This document shows positions 36,069-43,890 of a stretch of DNA of 64,000 nt, in pieces. The stretch spans positions 1,593 through 65,592 of the forward strand of contig CAJUBP010000013.1 in assembly GCA_910584585.1 (NCBI GenBank), written 5' to 3'. The notes under the pieces are model-generated. The model saw only the letters and a list, made by a program, of their open reading frames with translations. It was not told the DNA's origin and made no database searches. The stretch is from an uncultured Lachnospiraceae bacterium. GTDB lineage: Bacteria; Bacillota; Clostridia; Lachnospirales; Lachnospiraceae. The position numbers were made by a program, and so were the translations under genes. Numbering within the stretch: position 1 is the first letter of the stretch; each line of letters starts with the position of its first letter.

Positions 36069-37262
36069 TCAGAAATCTACCGCTAATTCGTCAATCCTGT
36101 CAAACTCATCCCTTATCCGGGAACTGTCTGCAACGTGGGTGTATGTCTGCATGGTTATGGTGACATTTGCGTGGCCCATGACTTTCTGCAATACTTTTAT
36201 GTCCATCCTGTTTTCAGCCATCCGGGTGCAGAACGTGTGGCGCATGGTGTGTGCCGAAATGGACGGAAAAGGGTTCCCGGGATTTTCCATGTCCATTGCG
36301 CTGGCTATATGCGCAAGCAATTTGTTTACCGAAGTCATTAAAAACGGTCTGCCAGTCCTTGTGATAAATATGAAATCCCGGCAACCTCCAACCTCAAAGC
36401 TGTTGCGGTCTTTCCCTGACATTGCGTTAAGCTGTTTTTGCTGGATAAAGGCATTGTATACCTTGTCTGACATTGGAATAGTGCGTATGCCGGATTTTGT
36501 TTTCGGCGTGCTTATGCGGTACTCCATCCCATTGCCGAAATTCTTATAAATCAGCGTATGCCGGATATGGATTTCTTTCTTCCCCATGTCCACGTCATCC
36601 CATGTAAGCCCTACCAGTTCGCCACACCTTACGCCAGTGCCGAGCATTACCGTAAGCATAGGATAATAACGTTTATACCTGCTGTCGGACTTCACAAATT
36701 CCATAAGCTGTTTCTGCTGTCCCACCGTTAAGGCTTTCTTTTCCTCCGGCTCACGCCCGTAATCTTTCCAGACTGATTTCGCCGGGTTCCTGCGGATAAT
36801 GCCATCATCCACCGCCATTTCAAGGGCAGGGCGTATCAGGTTATGTATGCGCCTGATACTGTTTTTTGCCAGTCCCTTCTGGGACAGCCCAGAATAAAGT
36901 TTTTTAATGTCGGAGGGGAGGACGTTCACAGCCTTGTATTGACCGATTGAATCTTCCACGTGGTTCTTCCATGTGGAGCGGTAGCCGGCAAGGGTTGATT
37001 CGGAAATTTCCTTTGTTTCAAGGTAATTCTGGAACAGGCTGTTCACGGTTAGTTTCTTCAAGTTCCCGTCTGTCCTGATATTGTCGTTTATGTCCGCATT
37101 TACAGCCTTTTCCTTTTCCCGGAGTTCCGGTAAATCTTTTGCGTAGATATTTTTCCTTTTTCCGGTTTTCTGGTCTGTATAACGGTAGACATAGCGGCCG
37201 TCTTTCCGTTCAGTTTCGCCATTCCTCAATACCCTGTTCCTGCTGTCTTTCCTGTTTGCCAT
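36069..37262 (-). CDS. int: Tyrosine recombinase, Tn916-type integrase
   Basis: A 397-residue integrase. The N-terminal arm-binding domain (about 5-60) contains RKDGRYVYRYTDQKTGKRKN, as in Tn916 Int. A SAM-like core-binding domain follows (about 70-165), then the catalytic domain (about 175-385). Catalytic residues are visible: arginine in GTGVRCGELVGL, lysine in TPKTKSGIRTIPM, HxxR in SAHTMRHTFCTR, histidine in GHANVTIT and the tyrosine in MQTYTHVA. It should catalyse integration and excision of the element. The start is behind AAAGGATGG. No excisionase, relaxase or replication gene is found nearby, so the element is minimal or decayed. Confidence 0.95.
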   Translation of the reverse strand: MANRKDSRNRVLRNGETERKDGRYVYRYTDQKTGKRKNIYAKDLPELREKEKAVNADINDNIRTDGNLKKLTVNSLFQNYLETKEISESTLAGYRSTWKNHVEDSIGQYKAVNVLPSDIKKLYSGLSQKGLAKNSIRRIHNLIRPALEMAVDDGIIRRNPAKSVWKDYGREPEEKKALTVGQQKQLMEFVKSDSRYKRYYPMLTVMLGTGVRCGELVGLTWDDVDMGKKEIHIRHTLIYKNFGNGMEYRISTPKTKSGIRTIPMSDKVYNAFIQQKQLNAMSGKDRNSFEVGGCRDFIFITRTGRPFLMTSVNKLLAHIASAMDMENPGNPFPSISAHTMRHTFCTRMAENRMDIKVLQKVMGHANVTITMQTYTHVADSSRIRDEFDRIDELAVDF

Positions 37263-37354
37263 AAAATACCATCCTTTCTTAATTCCCCGGTCTTTTATGG
37301 CATGGCTTTTGTATGCCTTTATGATACCATAAGGTTGGGGGGATGTAAATTAAT

Positions 37355-37526
37355 TTGACACAGAAACTGGTGTCAGAAATGAGAGGTTTTGACACAAAGA
37401 ATGGTGTCAGCGGTTGGGAATTTTGACACCAGAAATGAACAGGGACTGGTGTCAATGTTGGTGTCAGAATTGGTGTCAGATTGGTGTCAGTGTTGGTGTC
37501 AGAATTGATGTCAACACTAATGTCAG
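37355..37526. repeat. Array of GTGTCA/TGACAC boxes upstream of the integrase
   Basis: Within 172 bases there are ten copies of GTGTCA (or its complement TGACAC) plus two one-base variants. The first five alternate in orientation; the rest run in the same direction at short, uneven intervals, several as GGTGTCAGAATT or GGTGTCAGTGTT. This begins about 95 bases before the integrase start. Likely roles are recombinase/excisionase binding or an iteron-like origin. The spacing is too irregular for CRISPR. Confidence 0.7.
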
Positions 37527-37910
37527 GATTGAAATGTTGCTTATATACCTTACTGGTTTTTGCTATGCCATAGCGTAATGTGCCTGTCCCCCTGATTTTC
37601 CAAACAGTGGCAGTGTGTGTATTTTATGCAGTTTGGGGCGCACAGGTCTTGCAGGCTGGGAACCGCTGTTTTCCCGGCTTTTGTAGCTGTTTTTTTGTTT
37701 TGTTCATTTTCCGGGGTAATACTAGCCCCGGAAAGCGCATGGCGGTGTCCCCCCTCTATCCCCACCCGCTCCGCTGGAAGGAACGCATTCCGGCGCGGCG
37801 CGCCTCCATGCGCCCCTTCTAGTTCCGCGCCTGTGGACGGAGGGCGCATGGCGTCGTACATCCGCAAACATGTGCAGATAAAGTTTGTCGAAGCGTGTCG
37901 AAAATATAAA
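37527..37910. other. GC-rich segment without a convincing gene
   Basis: Open frames exist on both strands (37550-37867 minus, 37580-37822 plus), but they overlap each other, have no ribosome binding site and are biased towards P, R, A and G from local base composition. The segment may be a remnant of a larger mobile element. No RNA structure is recognised. Confidence 0.5.
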
Positions 37911-37939
37911 TTGACAATTTATTTACTAAATCTTATAAT
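37911..37939 (+). promoter_or_regulatory. Consensus SigmaA promoter of the secreted cargo gene
   Basis: A perfect -35 TTGACA (37911-37916), 17-base spacer and perfect -10 TATAAT (37934-37939), about 100 bases upstream of the secreted protein gene. It is the strongest promoter in the window by consensus match. Confidence 0.85.
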
Positions 37940-38041
37940 TTTAGGCATAGAAGTAGGCACAGAATAACGCCGGGCGCATATGATAAAGAATATGAGTGGG
38001 TATCCGGCATAGCACAGATGAAAAAGGATGGAGGGATTTAT

Positions 38042-38731
38042 GTGAAAACGAAACTGAAAGGGATTGCCAAGAGGATTGCAGTGACAGCCATTGCAGTTGC
38101 AGTCGTGTTCGGGGGCATCCAGACAGCCAGCGTCACAGCAGAGGCGAAAGGGACGGCGTTCATCAACAAGAAAACCAGCAAGGTAACGCCGACTGTCAAG
38201 TCAGCAAAAAGGGCTGGCGGTAAGGTAAACGTAACGGTAAGCGTACCTGCCAACAAAGTGAAAAAGCTGGGAAAAGTCAAGAAAATCACCGTGGCTTACG
38301 GCTCTACCAAGAACAGTAAAAAGTTTGAAGCTGTTAAGGCACAGGCAAAGGTTACAAAAAAAGGCAAGAACCACTACACCTTTACAATCAATAGCAAGAA
38401 GCTTAACTCTTATAAGAACGCTTACATGACAGTAAGGTTTGACGGCAAAAGTAACTGGGCTAAATTGGTTAAAGTCACTGGTAAGGCTGGGCAGACTAAA
38501 ATAACCTACTATCTTCAATGTTGTTGTGGCAAGAAATGGAGCGGTACAAATGGTTATGAGGAGCTAATGAAGTTATATTCTATTCATGTTCAGGAGGAAA
38601 CAGAAAAAATAAATGAACAGTTTGGTATTGGCTCTAAGCCTATTTCAGCAGAGGACTTATCAGCAATTTATAATAAATATGGTAATCATGGTAGTTATAA
38701 GACTTGGGCGGTAACAGGTACAAGTAATTAA
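38042..38731 (+). CDS. Secreted basic protein of unknown function, cargo of the element
   Basis: About 229 residues from a GTG at 38042 placed 7 bases behind GGAGGG; an in-frame ATG 24 bases upstream overlaps that site. A signal peptide (KRIAVTAIAVAVVFGGIQ, cleavage probably after VTAEA) is followed by a lysine-rich, beta-strand-like part (about 35-150: VNVTVSVPANKVKKLGKVKK, HYTFTINSKKLNSYK). A different C-terminal part contains a triple cysteine LQCCCGKKWSG (about residue 160) and an acidic helical end. I do not recognise the family. It has a perfect promoter and its own terminator and is the only substantial cargo between integrase and toxin, so a role in host interaction or competition is possible but unproven. 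Confidence 0.8.
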   Translation: MKTKLKGIAKRIAVTAIAVAVVFGGIQTASVTAEAKGTAFINKKTSKVTPTVKSAKRAGGKVNVTVSVPANKVKKLGKVKKITVAYGSTKNSKKFEAVKAQAKVTKKGKNHYTFTINSKKLNSYKNAYMTVRFDGKSNWAKLVKVTGKAGQTKITYYLQCCCGKKWSGTNGYEELMKLYSIHVQEETEKINEQFGIGSKPISAEDLSAIYNKYGNHGSYKTWAVTGTSN

Positions 38732-38749
38732 CAACCAACTCTTTACTCT

Positions 38750-38785
38750 AGGGTATGCAGAACTGTCCCAGTTTATGCATACCCT
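38750..38785 (+). terminator. Intrinsic terminator of the secreted cargo gene
   Basis: AGGGTATGCA (38750-38759) pairs with TGCATACCCT (38776-38785), followed by GTTCTATTTTTTT. It lies 18 bases after the stop codon. Confidence 0.9.
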
Positions 38786-39104
38786 GTTCTATTTTTTTAC
38801 AAGCTGTCGTGGCGTTATCTTATGCAGACATGGAAAATAGCAGGGTATTTTTTGCATAACAGCCATATTAGCCCATATAAGCAGACAGCTTTCCTCTTTC
38901 ACCACGGAAACAATAAACGGAAAAGATTTATTATAACCAAGGGATATTCCAATAAAGTGCTTTTGGAACATCCCTTTTTCCATGCTTGGGGCTTTTCTGC
39001 CGGGAATCCGCCCTGTAAACCCCCACTTGCCCTGCAAGTGCCTACGGTAAAGGGGTTGACAGGCTCATTGGCTCTTTTGTGTCTGGCTGGGCTGGAAAAA
39101 CAGA
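38786..39104. other. Stretch without a recognisable gene
   Basis: The minus frame 38789-39037 and plus frame 38822-39115 overlap fully, lack ribosome binding sites and show no family motif. I see no RNA structure here. It ends at the toxin promoter. Confidence 0.4.
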
Positions 39105-39133
39105 TTGCCGGATAATTTTTTGTATGCTATAAT
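39105..39133 (+). promoter_or_regulatory. Promoter of the type I toxin gene
   Basis: A -35 TTGCCG (39105-39110), 17-base spacer and perfect -10 TATAAT (39128-39133), with a start near 39140. The transcript has a leader of about 58 bases in which CCTCCCTT can pair with the GGGGGG of the ribosome binding site. Confidence 0.75.
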
Positions 39134-39197
39134 CTTCTGTAGGAGCAGACGTGTTACAAGGTGGTGAGCCTCCCTTAAAAGAAGGGGGGTGACGCAT

Positions 39198-39293
39198 ATG
39201 AATACATACCAGATTTTAACCCTGTTATTTTTGGGCGGTAATTTTCTTATTGCGTTGCTTACCTATATTGATAGGACTAATAAGCGCAAATAA
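39198..39293 (+). CDS. Putative holin-like type I toxin, 31 residues
   Basis: The peptide begins MNTYQILTLLFLGGNFLIAL, continues LTYIDR and ends in a basic tail NKRK. This fits the putative holin-like toxin family (Hol_Tox/Fst type) of Firmicutes: a single membrane helix with a charged end, toxic by membrane damage. A strong ribosome binding site (AAGGGGGG) is 9 bases upstream but can be masked by CCTCCC in the leader. The gene has its own promoter and shares a bidirectional terminator with a convergent antisense transcript, the standard par/Fst layout. It is too short for routine gene finders and belongs to the integrative element, where it could stabilise it. Confidence 0.75.
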   Translation: MNTYQILTLLFLGGNFLIALLTYIDRTNKRK

Positions 39294-39337
39294 ATAAACC
39301 TACCTTGTATCTTAGCCGGATGTAGGTAGGTTTATTT
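39292..39337. terminator. Shared bidirectional terminator of toxin and antitoxin
   Basis: AAATAAACCTACC (39292-39304) and GGTAGGTTTATTT (39325-39337) are exact complements (13 bp) around a 20-base loop, with T-rich flanks on both strands. It overlaps the toxin stop codon. Confidence 0.9.
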
Positions 39338-39385
39338 TTAAACTATATCTCGGAGGCTAACCACGCTTGTGGGCGGTTGCTCCTT
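39292..39385 (-). ncRNA. Predicted antitoxin RNA of the holin-like toxin
   Basis: A minus-strand promoter stands at 39392-39420: -35 TTGATT, 17-base spacer, -10 TATATT. The RNA of about 94 bases runs into the shared terminator and so overlaps the toxin mRNA end. Its beginning (GGAGCAACC ... GTGGTTAGCCTCC) resembles the toxin leader (GGAGCAGAC ... GTGGTGAGCCTCC) and can form a hairpin, so the two RNAs can pair arm to arm. The antitoxin role is inferred from this layout. Confidence 0.6.
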
Positions 39386-39462
39386 TTCTATAATATAACA
39401 TTTCTGTATTTGAAAATCAACTGCTTTTTTAGAATCCGGCGAATTTATTCCTGTTAAATTTC

Positions 39463-39500
39463 TGACACACAGCCCATAAACAGACACCATTTTTGACACC
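39463..39500. repeat. TGACAC boxes at the right end of the integrative element
   Basis: CTGACACAC (from 39462), AGACACC (39482-39488) and TTGACACC (39493-39500) repeat the boxes seen beside and upstream of the integrase. They probably mark the right arm sites of the element. Confidence 0.45.
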
Positions 39501-39680
39501 GTTTTTCTGTGATTTTACATTTTTTGGCGCGACAGGATAAAAAGTAGAAACGCTGGGAATGCCCATAAACAGGCACTTACAGCGTTCCATAATGTTTGAT
39601 AAAGGCCATACCATAAAATCTATTGGTAATCATTGATACCAGCCCCCCTTTCTTTCGTCCGGTAGCTGACATATCGCCCC

Positions 39681-39707
39681 TTCGGTTCTCTTAGTAAGCA
39701 TATTATA
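39681..39707 (-). ncRNA. Second copy of the small-RNA promoter/5' motif
   Basis: On the minus strand -10 TATAAT (39702-39707) with -35 TGGAAA (39725-39730, 17-base spacer) leads into the motif ATAATATGCTTA..AAGAGAACCGAA. It matches the small RNA at 35765-35790 in 24 of 26 positions, in inverted orientation. The transcript would run leftwards towards the toxin locus. No clear terminator is visible close by, so its length is unknown. It may be a remnant of a second antitoxin RNA. Confidence 0.45.
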
Positions 39708-39823
39708 TTGTCATGGTGTAGCAGTTTCCACATTTGGAATGAGCAAAGGGATGAGCTGATTAGCCCTCTCCCCGCAATTTCCGGGCAGGTATCCCTCAAT
39801 TTGCAGTATGCCCTGTGACGCTT

Positions 39824-39989
39824 CTAGAGCGTGTCTTAAAATTGCTTTCCGCAAGATGTCGTCCCCATTTACATCAGATTTTATGCTGAATTTCGAAGGC
39901 GTAGTGGGCTACATTGACTAAATTCAGCATGAAATCTGGCGTGAAGTGGGGCGGCAGATTGCGGGAATGAATTTTAAGACACGCTCTAG
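39824..39989. repeat. 166-bp CTAG-bounded palindromic element, copy 1
   Basis: The terminal 20 bases CTAGAGCGTGTCTTAAAATT (39824-39843) are repeated exactly as an inverted copy at 39970-39989. The inner arms pair imperfectly (CCGCAAGATGTCGTCCCC with GGGGCGGCAGATTGCGG; CAGATTTTATGCTGAATTT with AAATTCAGCATGAAATCTG). The loop holds GGCGTAGTGGGCTAC. No reading frame. It shares its right CTAG with copy 2 and resembles the ends of copy 3 at 45676. Confidence 0.85.
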
Positions 39990-40151
39990 TATAATCCACC
40001 TTAAATAAGCGTACATTTGACTGAGAATAAATTTTCGAGAGCGCATGTCAAAAACCGGAGGCGTAGTGGTTCTACGCTGAGGATTTTTGACATGTGCTAT
40101 CGGAAATTTAGGCCTGTCAAATGTACGCTTATTTAAGGTGGATTATACTAG
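39986..40151. repeat. 166-bp CTAG-bounded palindromic element, copy 2
   Basis: The left arm begins TATAATCCACCTTAAATAAG just after the shared CTAG (39986-39989), and its exact inverted copy ends at the CTAG at 40148-40151; about 32 bases pair without mismatch. Inner arms include CATGTCAAAAA/TTTTTGACATG. The loop carries GGCGTAGTGGTTCTAC, like that of copy 1, although the arms are unrelated. It ends 6 bases before the AEC transporter stop. Confidence 0.85.
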
Positions 40152-40157
40152 TACTAG

Positions 40158-41168
40158 CTACATTATATTAATTCCCATCAAACGGCAGACAGCCGACACC
40201 GCCGGGATAGCCGCCACAGACAAGAGGGTGGTGACTGCCACGCCCCGGGAAGCCAGCTCGCTGTCGCAGTCATACTGCTTGGCCAGCATAGCGCTCATGC
40301 TTCCCACGGGAGTGGCCAGAACTACCAGGCAGACGCCCAGCAATATGGGATTGTCTATAAATCGTGACAGGACCCACATGCTTCCGATGGGGATCAGCAG
40401 CAGTTTTATCCCTGAAAATATCAGAAGCCGCACGTCCGTCACCAGCTCCCGGAAAGGCATCTGGCCAAAAGAGGCCCCGATTACCATCATGCTCAAAGGA
40501 GCCGTTAAATCCGAAAACATATCGAACGTCTGCGTGAAGATATCTGGCAGGCGTATATTGCCAAAGTACAGAATTAAGGCCCCCACGGCCGACAGTACGC
40601 CTACATTGATAATCTTTTTTATGACATCCAAAAAACCCCCGCTGCTCTCAGCGTCTCTGGGATCCGGCGCGGAATCCTGACCGCCTGTCTGCATTTTCAT
40701 CCTGGCTTTTCTCCTTTCCGCGGAATCCTGATCCAGGCACAAAATCCCATAAGTGTAAATCAATACATTATAAATCAGCACAAATAACGCCGCATACAAA
40801 AGCGACCCTTTCCCATACAGCGCGGACAACAGAGGAAAACCCATAAACCCGATATTGGAAAATACGGTCATCACCCGGTACACTCCGCGCTGGGATCTGT
40901 CCACGCCAAGCAGCCCCGGAAGAACCGCCGCAAGCCCAATCAGGCACGCGAAAATCGCCAGAGCCACCAACACGGTAACTGCCAGTTCCTCCGGCTGTAT
41001 CCGGCTGTCCCCGGACACACTGGCCAAAATCATAGAGGGATTGGCGATATTCACCACAATCCAGGATACTTTTTTACAGGCGTCCTCATCCAGAACCCCT
41101 TTTTTCTCCGCAAAAAAACCTGCCAGCATAACTAGAAACAGCACCAGCATCTGTTGTAAAATTATCAT
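40158..41168 (-). CDS. AEC-family transporter (auxin efflux carrier type)
   Basis: A 336-residue membrane protein with about ten hydrophobic segments in two halves, separated by a hydrophilic loop (about 150-185, rich in R, K, Q and S). Family motifs include NPSMILASVSGD (about residue 43), SNIGFMGFPLLSALYG (about residue 107) and, in the second half, VVLATPVGSMSAMLAKQYDCDSELASRGVAVTT-like. Bacterial AEC proteins export or take up small organic acids such as malate; the substrate here is unknown. It stands alone, with a palindromic element abutting its 3' end. Confidence 0.88.
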   Translation of the reverse strand: MIILQQMLVLFLVMLAGFFAEKKGVLDEDACKKVSWIVVNIANPSMILASVSGDSRIQPEELAVTVLVALAIFACLIGLAAVLPGLLGVDRSQRGVYRVMTVFSNIGFMGFPLLSALYGKGSLLYAALFVLIYNVLIYTYGILCLDQDSAERRKARMKMQTGGQDSAPDPRDAESSGGFLDVIKKIINVGVLSAVGALILYFGNIRLPDIFTQTFDMFSDLTAPLSMMVIGASFGQMPFRELVTDVRLLIFSGIKLLLIPIGSMWVLSRFIDNPILLGVCLVVLATPVGSMSAMLAKQYDCDSELASRGVAVTTLLSVAAIPAVSAVCRLMGINIM

Positions 41169-41213
41169 ATTTTCCTCCTGTCATTCCTGCTCCAGCGGCG
41201 CAGTAAAGTCCAT

Positions 41214-42785
41214 TTATTTCACAAATTCCTCTATCACACAAGCGTGTTCTCTGGTTTTCTTATCATAGTTAACACCCACAAGCAGAAGATTCCCCTGGTA
41301 TTCGGACAAACCCTCACTGTACTGCCGACGTTTGATCTGAGCAATCGCTCCCTCCGCTGTTTTATCCCATTTCAGTTCCACCACCAAAGCAGGCTTATCC
41401 GGAAATTTTCTGCGGGGCAGAAATGCCAAATCCGCAAACCCTTTTCCTGTGGGAAATTCCCGGTATACATGATAGAAATTCCTTGCCGCGTAAAGAGCCA
41501 GAGAAATGGTATAACTCAAAGCGTTTTCATCATGATACTGCAAATGAGAAGTCTCAACATGAGCCTGCTCTATGCCCTCAGCCACCTGCTGGGGGCGGTT
41601 CTGCCAAATGGCCTGCAGGGTTTCGGCAGAATTTTTCAGGGACTTTGACACTTCTCCCCATTGAGATACAGAAACGGCTGTCACATATTCGCCCCTGATC
41701 TCATGATTTGGAATATACACGCATTTATTCTCATAATCATATCCCAGATACCCCAGATGTATCAACAGAGAAAATACATCATCTTTGCTATGAAAAGTAG
41801 TCATATCGTTGCTGAAGCTTCCGGTATTCACGGGAACAGATTCCCCTGCCATCATGCACAGCACATCATCTTTCAGCCCCTCAAAATTCATATCAATATA
41901 CATCCGCAGCGCTTCAAAAGTTTCCGTCTGATTCCAGTAGCTGTCGCAGACTCCCGACGTTACCGCCTCCACCACTGATTTAGGACTGTACACAGACTCT
42001 GACGCGCCAAAATGATAGCCGTCATACCACTCTTTCAATTCTTCAGCATTCATGCGGAATTCTTCGCATAATGCTTCCACTTCCGTTTCCGTAAATCCCA
42101 CAAACCGCGCCAGCTGCCTGGGATTCATCATGGAAAATTCGGAAAACATATTCAGAGCGGAATGGGTGCCGTATTTCTTGACAGGCAAAATTCCCGTCAT
42201 ATAGGCCAAAGCCAGATATTCTTGATCCTTCATAAAATCCCGCAGAAAATCCAGATACTTCTCCTGGGCCTTTTTATCTTCTTTATATTCCCGGAACACG
42301 CAGTCCCACTCGTCGATAATCAAAACAAAAAAACCTTTGGTGTTCTGATAGATATCCTGCATGGTCCGTACCAGATCCGTATCGTCAAAATACCTGAAAT
42401 CCGGATATTCCTCTAGCAAATCCCACAGCAATGCCTTCTTCAGCCCGCCAAGCATTTCCTCCACGGATTCCGTCCGGCTTAGGAACTCCTGCATATTGAG
42501 AAAAATCGTATCATACTGGTTCAGATGCTGGGAAAAATTTTCCTCACCGGCAATTTCCAGTCCCGCAAAAAGCTCTCTGGAATCGCATCCTCTGCTGTAA
42601 TAGGCCGTCAACATATTCGCGGCCATGGATTTGCCAAAGCGCCGGGGCCTGCTGACGCAGATACATTTCTGATTGGTGCAGAGCACCGAATTTGTATATT
42701 TTATCAGACCTGTTTTATCTATATAAACTGCAGAATTCACATTCTGAGTAAATTTTCCTTTTCCAGAATTCAGATAAATTCCCAT
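41214..42785 (-). CDS. AAA-ATPase-like / PD-(D/E)XK nuclease-fold protein, paralogue A
   Basis: About 523 residues of the AAA-ATPase_like plus PDDEXK_9 family. The ATG at 42785 behind AGGAAAGG is chosen because the paralogue at 47076 starts at the same place (MGxYLN). The N-terminal ATPase has SRPRRFGKSMAANML (about residue 45) and Walker B FVLIIDEWDCVF (about residue 165). The C-terminal nuclease-like domain has FADLAFLPRRKFPDKPALVVELKWD (about residue 465), with the aspartate and E-x-K residues of the fold. The function of the family is not established; it is frequent in gut Firmicutes and Bacteroidetes and often linked to mobile DNA. It lies 16 bases behind the HipA-like gene. Confidence 0.88.
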   Translation of the reverse strand: MGIYLNSGKGKFTQNVNSAVYIDKTGLIKYTNSVLCTNQKCICVSRPRRFGKSMAANMLTAYYSRGCDSRELFAGLEIAGEENFSQHLNQYDTIFLNMQEFLSRTESVEEMLGGLKKALLWDLLEEYPDFRYFDDTDLVRTMQDIYQNTKGFFVLIIDEWDCVFREYKEDKKAQEKYLDFLRDFMKDQEYLALAYMTGILPVKKYGTHSALNMFSEFSMMNPRQLARFVGFTETEVEALCEEFRMNAEELKEWYDGYHFGASESVYSPKSVVEAVTSGVCDSYWNQTETFEALRMYIDMNFEGLKDDVLCMMAGESVPVNTGSFSNDMTTFHSKDDVFSLLIHLGYLGYDYENKCVYIPNHEIRGEYVTAVSVSQWGEVSKSLKNSAETLQAIWQNRPQQVAEGIEQAHVETSHLQYHDENALSYTISLALYAARNFYHVYREFPTGKGFADLAFLPRRKFPDKPALVVELKWDKTAEGAIAQIKRRQYSEGLSEYQGNLLLVGVNYDKKTREHACVIEEFVK

Positions 42786-42801
42786 ATATTTTCCTTTCCT
42801 G

Positions 42802-43887
42802 CTATATTCCGCTATGCTCCAATACCTGCAGCCTCCGCCGAAACATCTCATACTCCGCTTCCCATCCCTCAAACCAGCTTTCTGAAATCTCCATGTATTT
42901 TGGCAGACCCCTGCGCTTGACAGCTTCCATGGCCGCCTCCTGTTGGGTCAGAATTCTTGGAAAAACAGTCTGGCAGTTTGCGCCCTTAAGATTCTCATAC
43001 GCATGGAAGGACTGATTAAAATCCATCAACGGATGCAGGCACACAGGCTGGTTGGTTCTGTTGTCCACCAAAAACCCCCAGTTTCCCCAATGCCTGTCCG
43101 TATTGCCTACCAAATAATCCAGAAGATTCATCATATCATAAGCGTATCCATCCAAATTTAAAATATACTCCTGCGGATCTATCCCCTGGTTGCAGGCGTA
43201 TATTTCAAAGGCTTCCCGGGACACAATGCTGTATTCCTGTGTCGTCATTATCTGGCTGGCAGAAACTTTCTGCCCTTGGAATTCTTCCAGCTCATAGGCC
43301 ACCTGGCGGCAGGGAAAACGCCTGCAGATTTTGCTCGCTAAAACCTCGCCCTCCACATCCCGTTCTTCCCCGCCCTTCAGAAGCCAGAATCCATTGTCTC
43401 TTCTTATCCATGCTTTGGGAAAACAGCCGTTGGTGGATAAATCCCGCACAAGACTTTTGTTCTCCACGGTCATCTGCCTGCCCCGCAGAGATACATCCAC
43501 AAAGGCATTGTCCAGATGATTGTCATATAAATTGATCTCTTTCCAACTGCAATTTTCTCCCTTTTTCCGCACCCAGAAAATGTCCGTCAGAGACAGGCAG
43601 TGGTACGCCAGGGAAATCTGCGCCCGCTCTTTATCGGTCACCGCCTGATTCGCCCCAATGCTGTTTAAAATCTCCTTGGCATACTTGCGGTCCAGAGTCA
43701 AAATCCGGGCAGCGCACCAGTAATAGAAATTCGTGATATTATTTACCAGCGTATCAATGTCCTCTTCCTCTTCCAGATACAGGGAATAGGGCAGAAACGC
43801 AGGCTCTAATATCCTGCAGCGTCCGTGGGCGTCCACCTGAGCAGTTACCTTCTCACCGTGCATAATTTCGTAAGTGCATAGTCCCAT
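42802..43887 (-). CDS. HipA-like kinase-fold protein without HipB partner
   Basis: A 361-residue protein. The C-terminal half carries the HipA/PI-kinase-like catalytic signature LLDYLVGNTDRHWGNWGFLVD (about residue 265) followed by the metal-binding aspartate in PLMDFNQSF (about residue 293), both intact. The N-terminal region (about 1-150) is not the usual HipA_N domain. It contains FWLLKGG (about 170), which fits a nucleotide-binding beta hairpin with the lysine. No small helix-turn-helix antitoxin gene lies beside it. It begins 3 bases after the stop of the helical-repeat gene and is followed at 16 bases by the AAA/PD-(D/E)XK gene, so the three form an operon. Target and toxicity are unknown. 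Confidence 0.78.
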   Translation of the reverse strand: MGLCTYEIMHGEKVTAQVDAHGRCRILEPAFLPYSLYLEEEEDIDTLVNNITNFYYWCAARILTLDRKYAKEILNSIGANQAVTDKERAQISLAYHCLSLTDIFWVRKKGENCSWKEINLYDNHLDNAFVDVSLRGRQMTVENKSLVRDLSTNGCFPKAWIRRDNGFWLLKGGEERDVEGEVLASKICRRFPCRQVAYELEEFQGQKVSASQIMTTQEYSIVSREAFEIYACNQGIDPQEYILNLDGYAYDMMNLLDYLVGNTDRHWGNWGFLVDNRTNQPVCLHPLMDFNQSFHAYENLKGANCQTVFPRILTQQEAAMEAVKRRGLPKYMEISESWFEGWEAEYEMFRRRLQVLEHSGI

Positions 43888-43890
43888 TCC

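Noticed and set aside
37355..37526. GTGTCA boxes considered as a CRISPR array
   Set aside because: The repeats are only 6-8 bases, irregularly spaced and in both orientations; there are no cas genes.
37550..37867. Minus-strand 105-codon frame in the GC-rich segment
   Set aside because: Open frames on both strands overlap fully, and none has a ribosome binding site or recognisable motif.
39429..39614. Minus-strand 61-codon frame near the right end of the element
   Set aside because: There is no ribosome binding site, and it overlaps the TGACAC boxes and the region upstream of the antitoxin promoter; composition is not protein-like.
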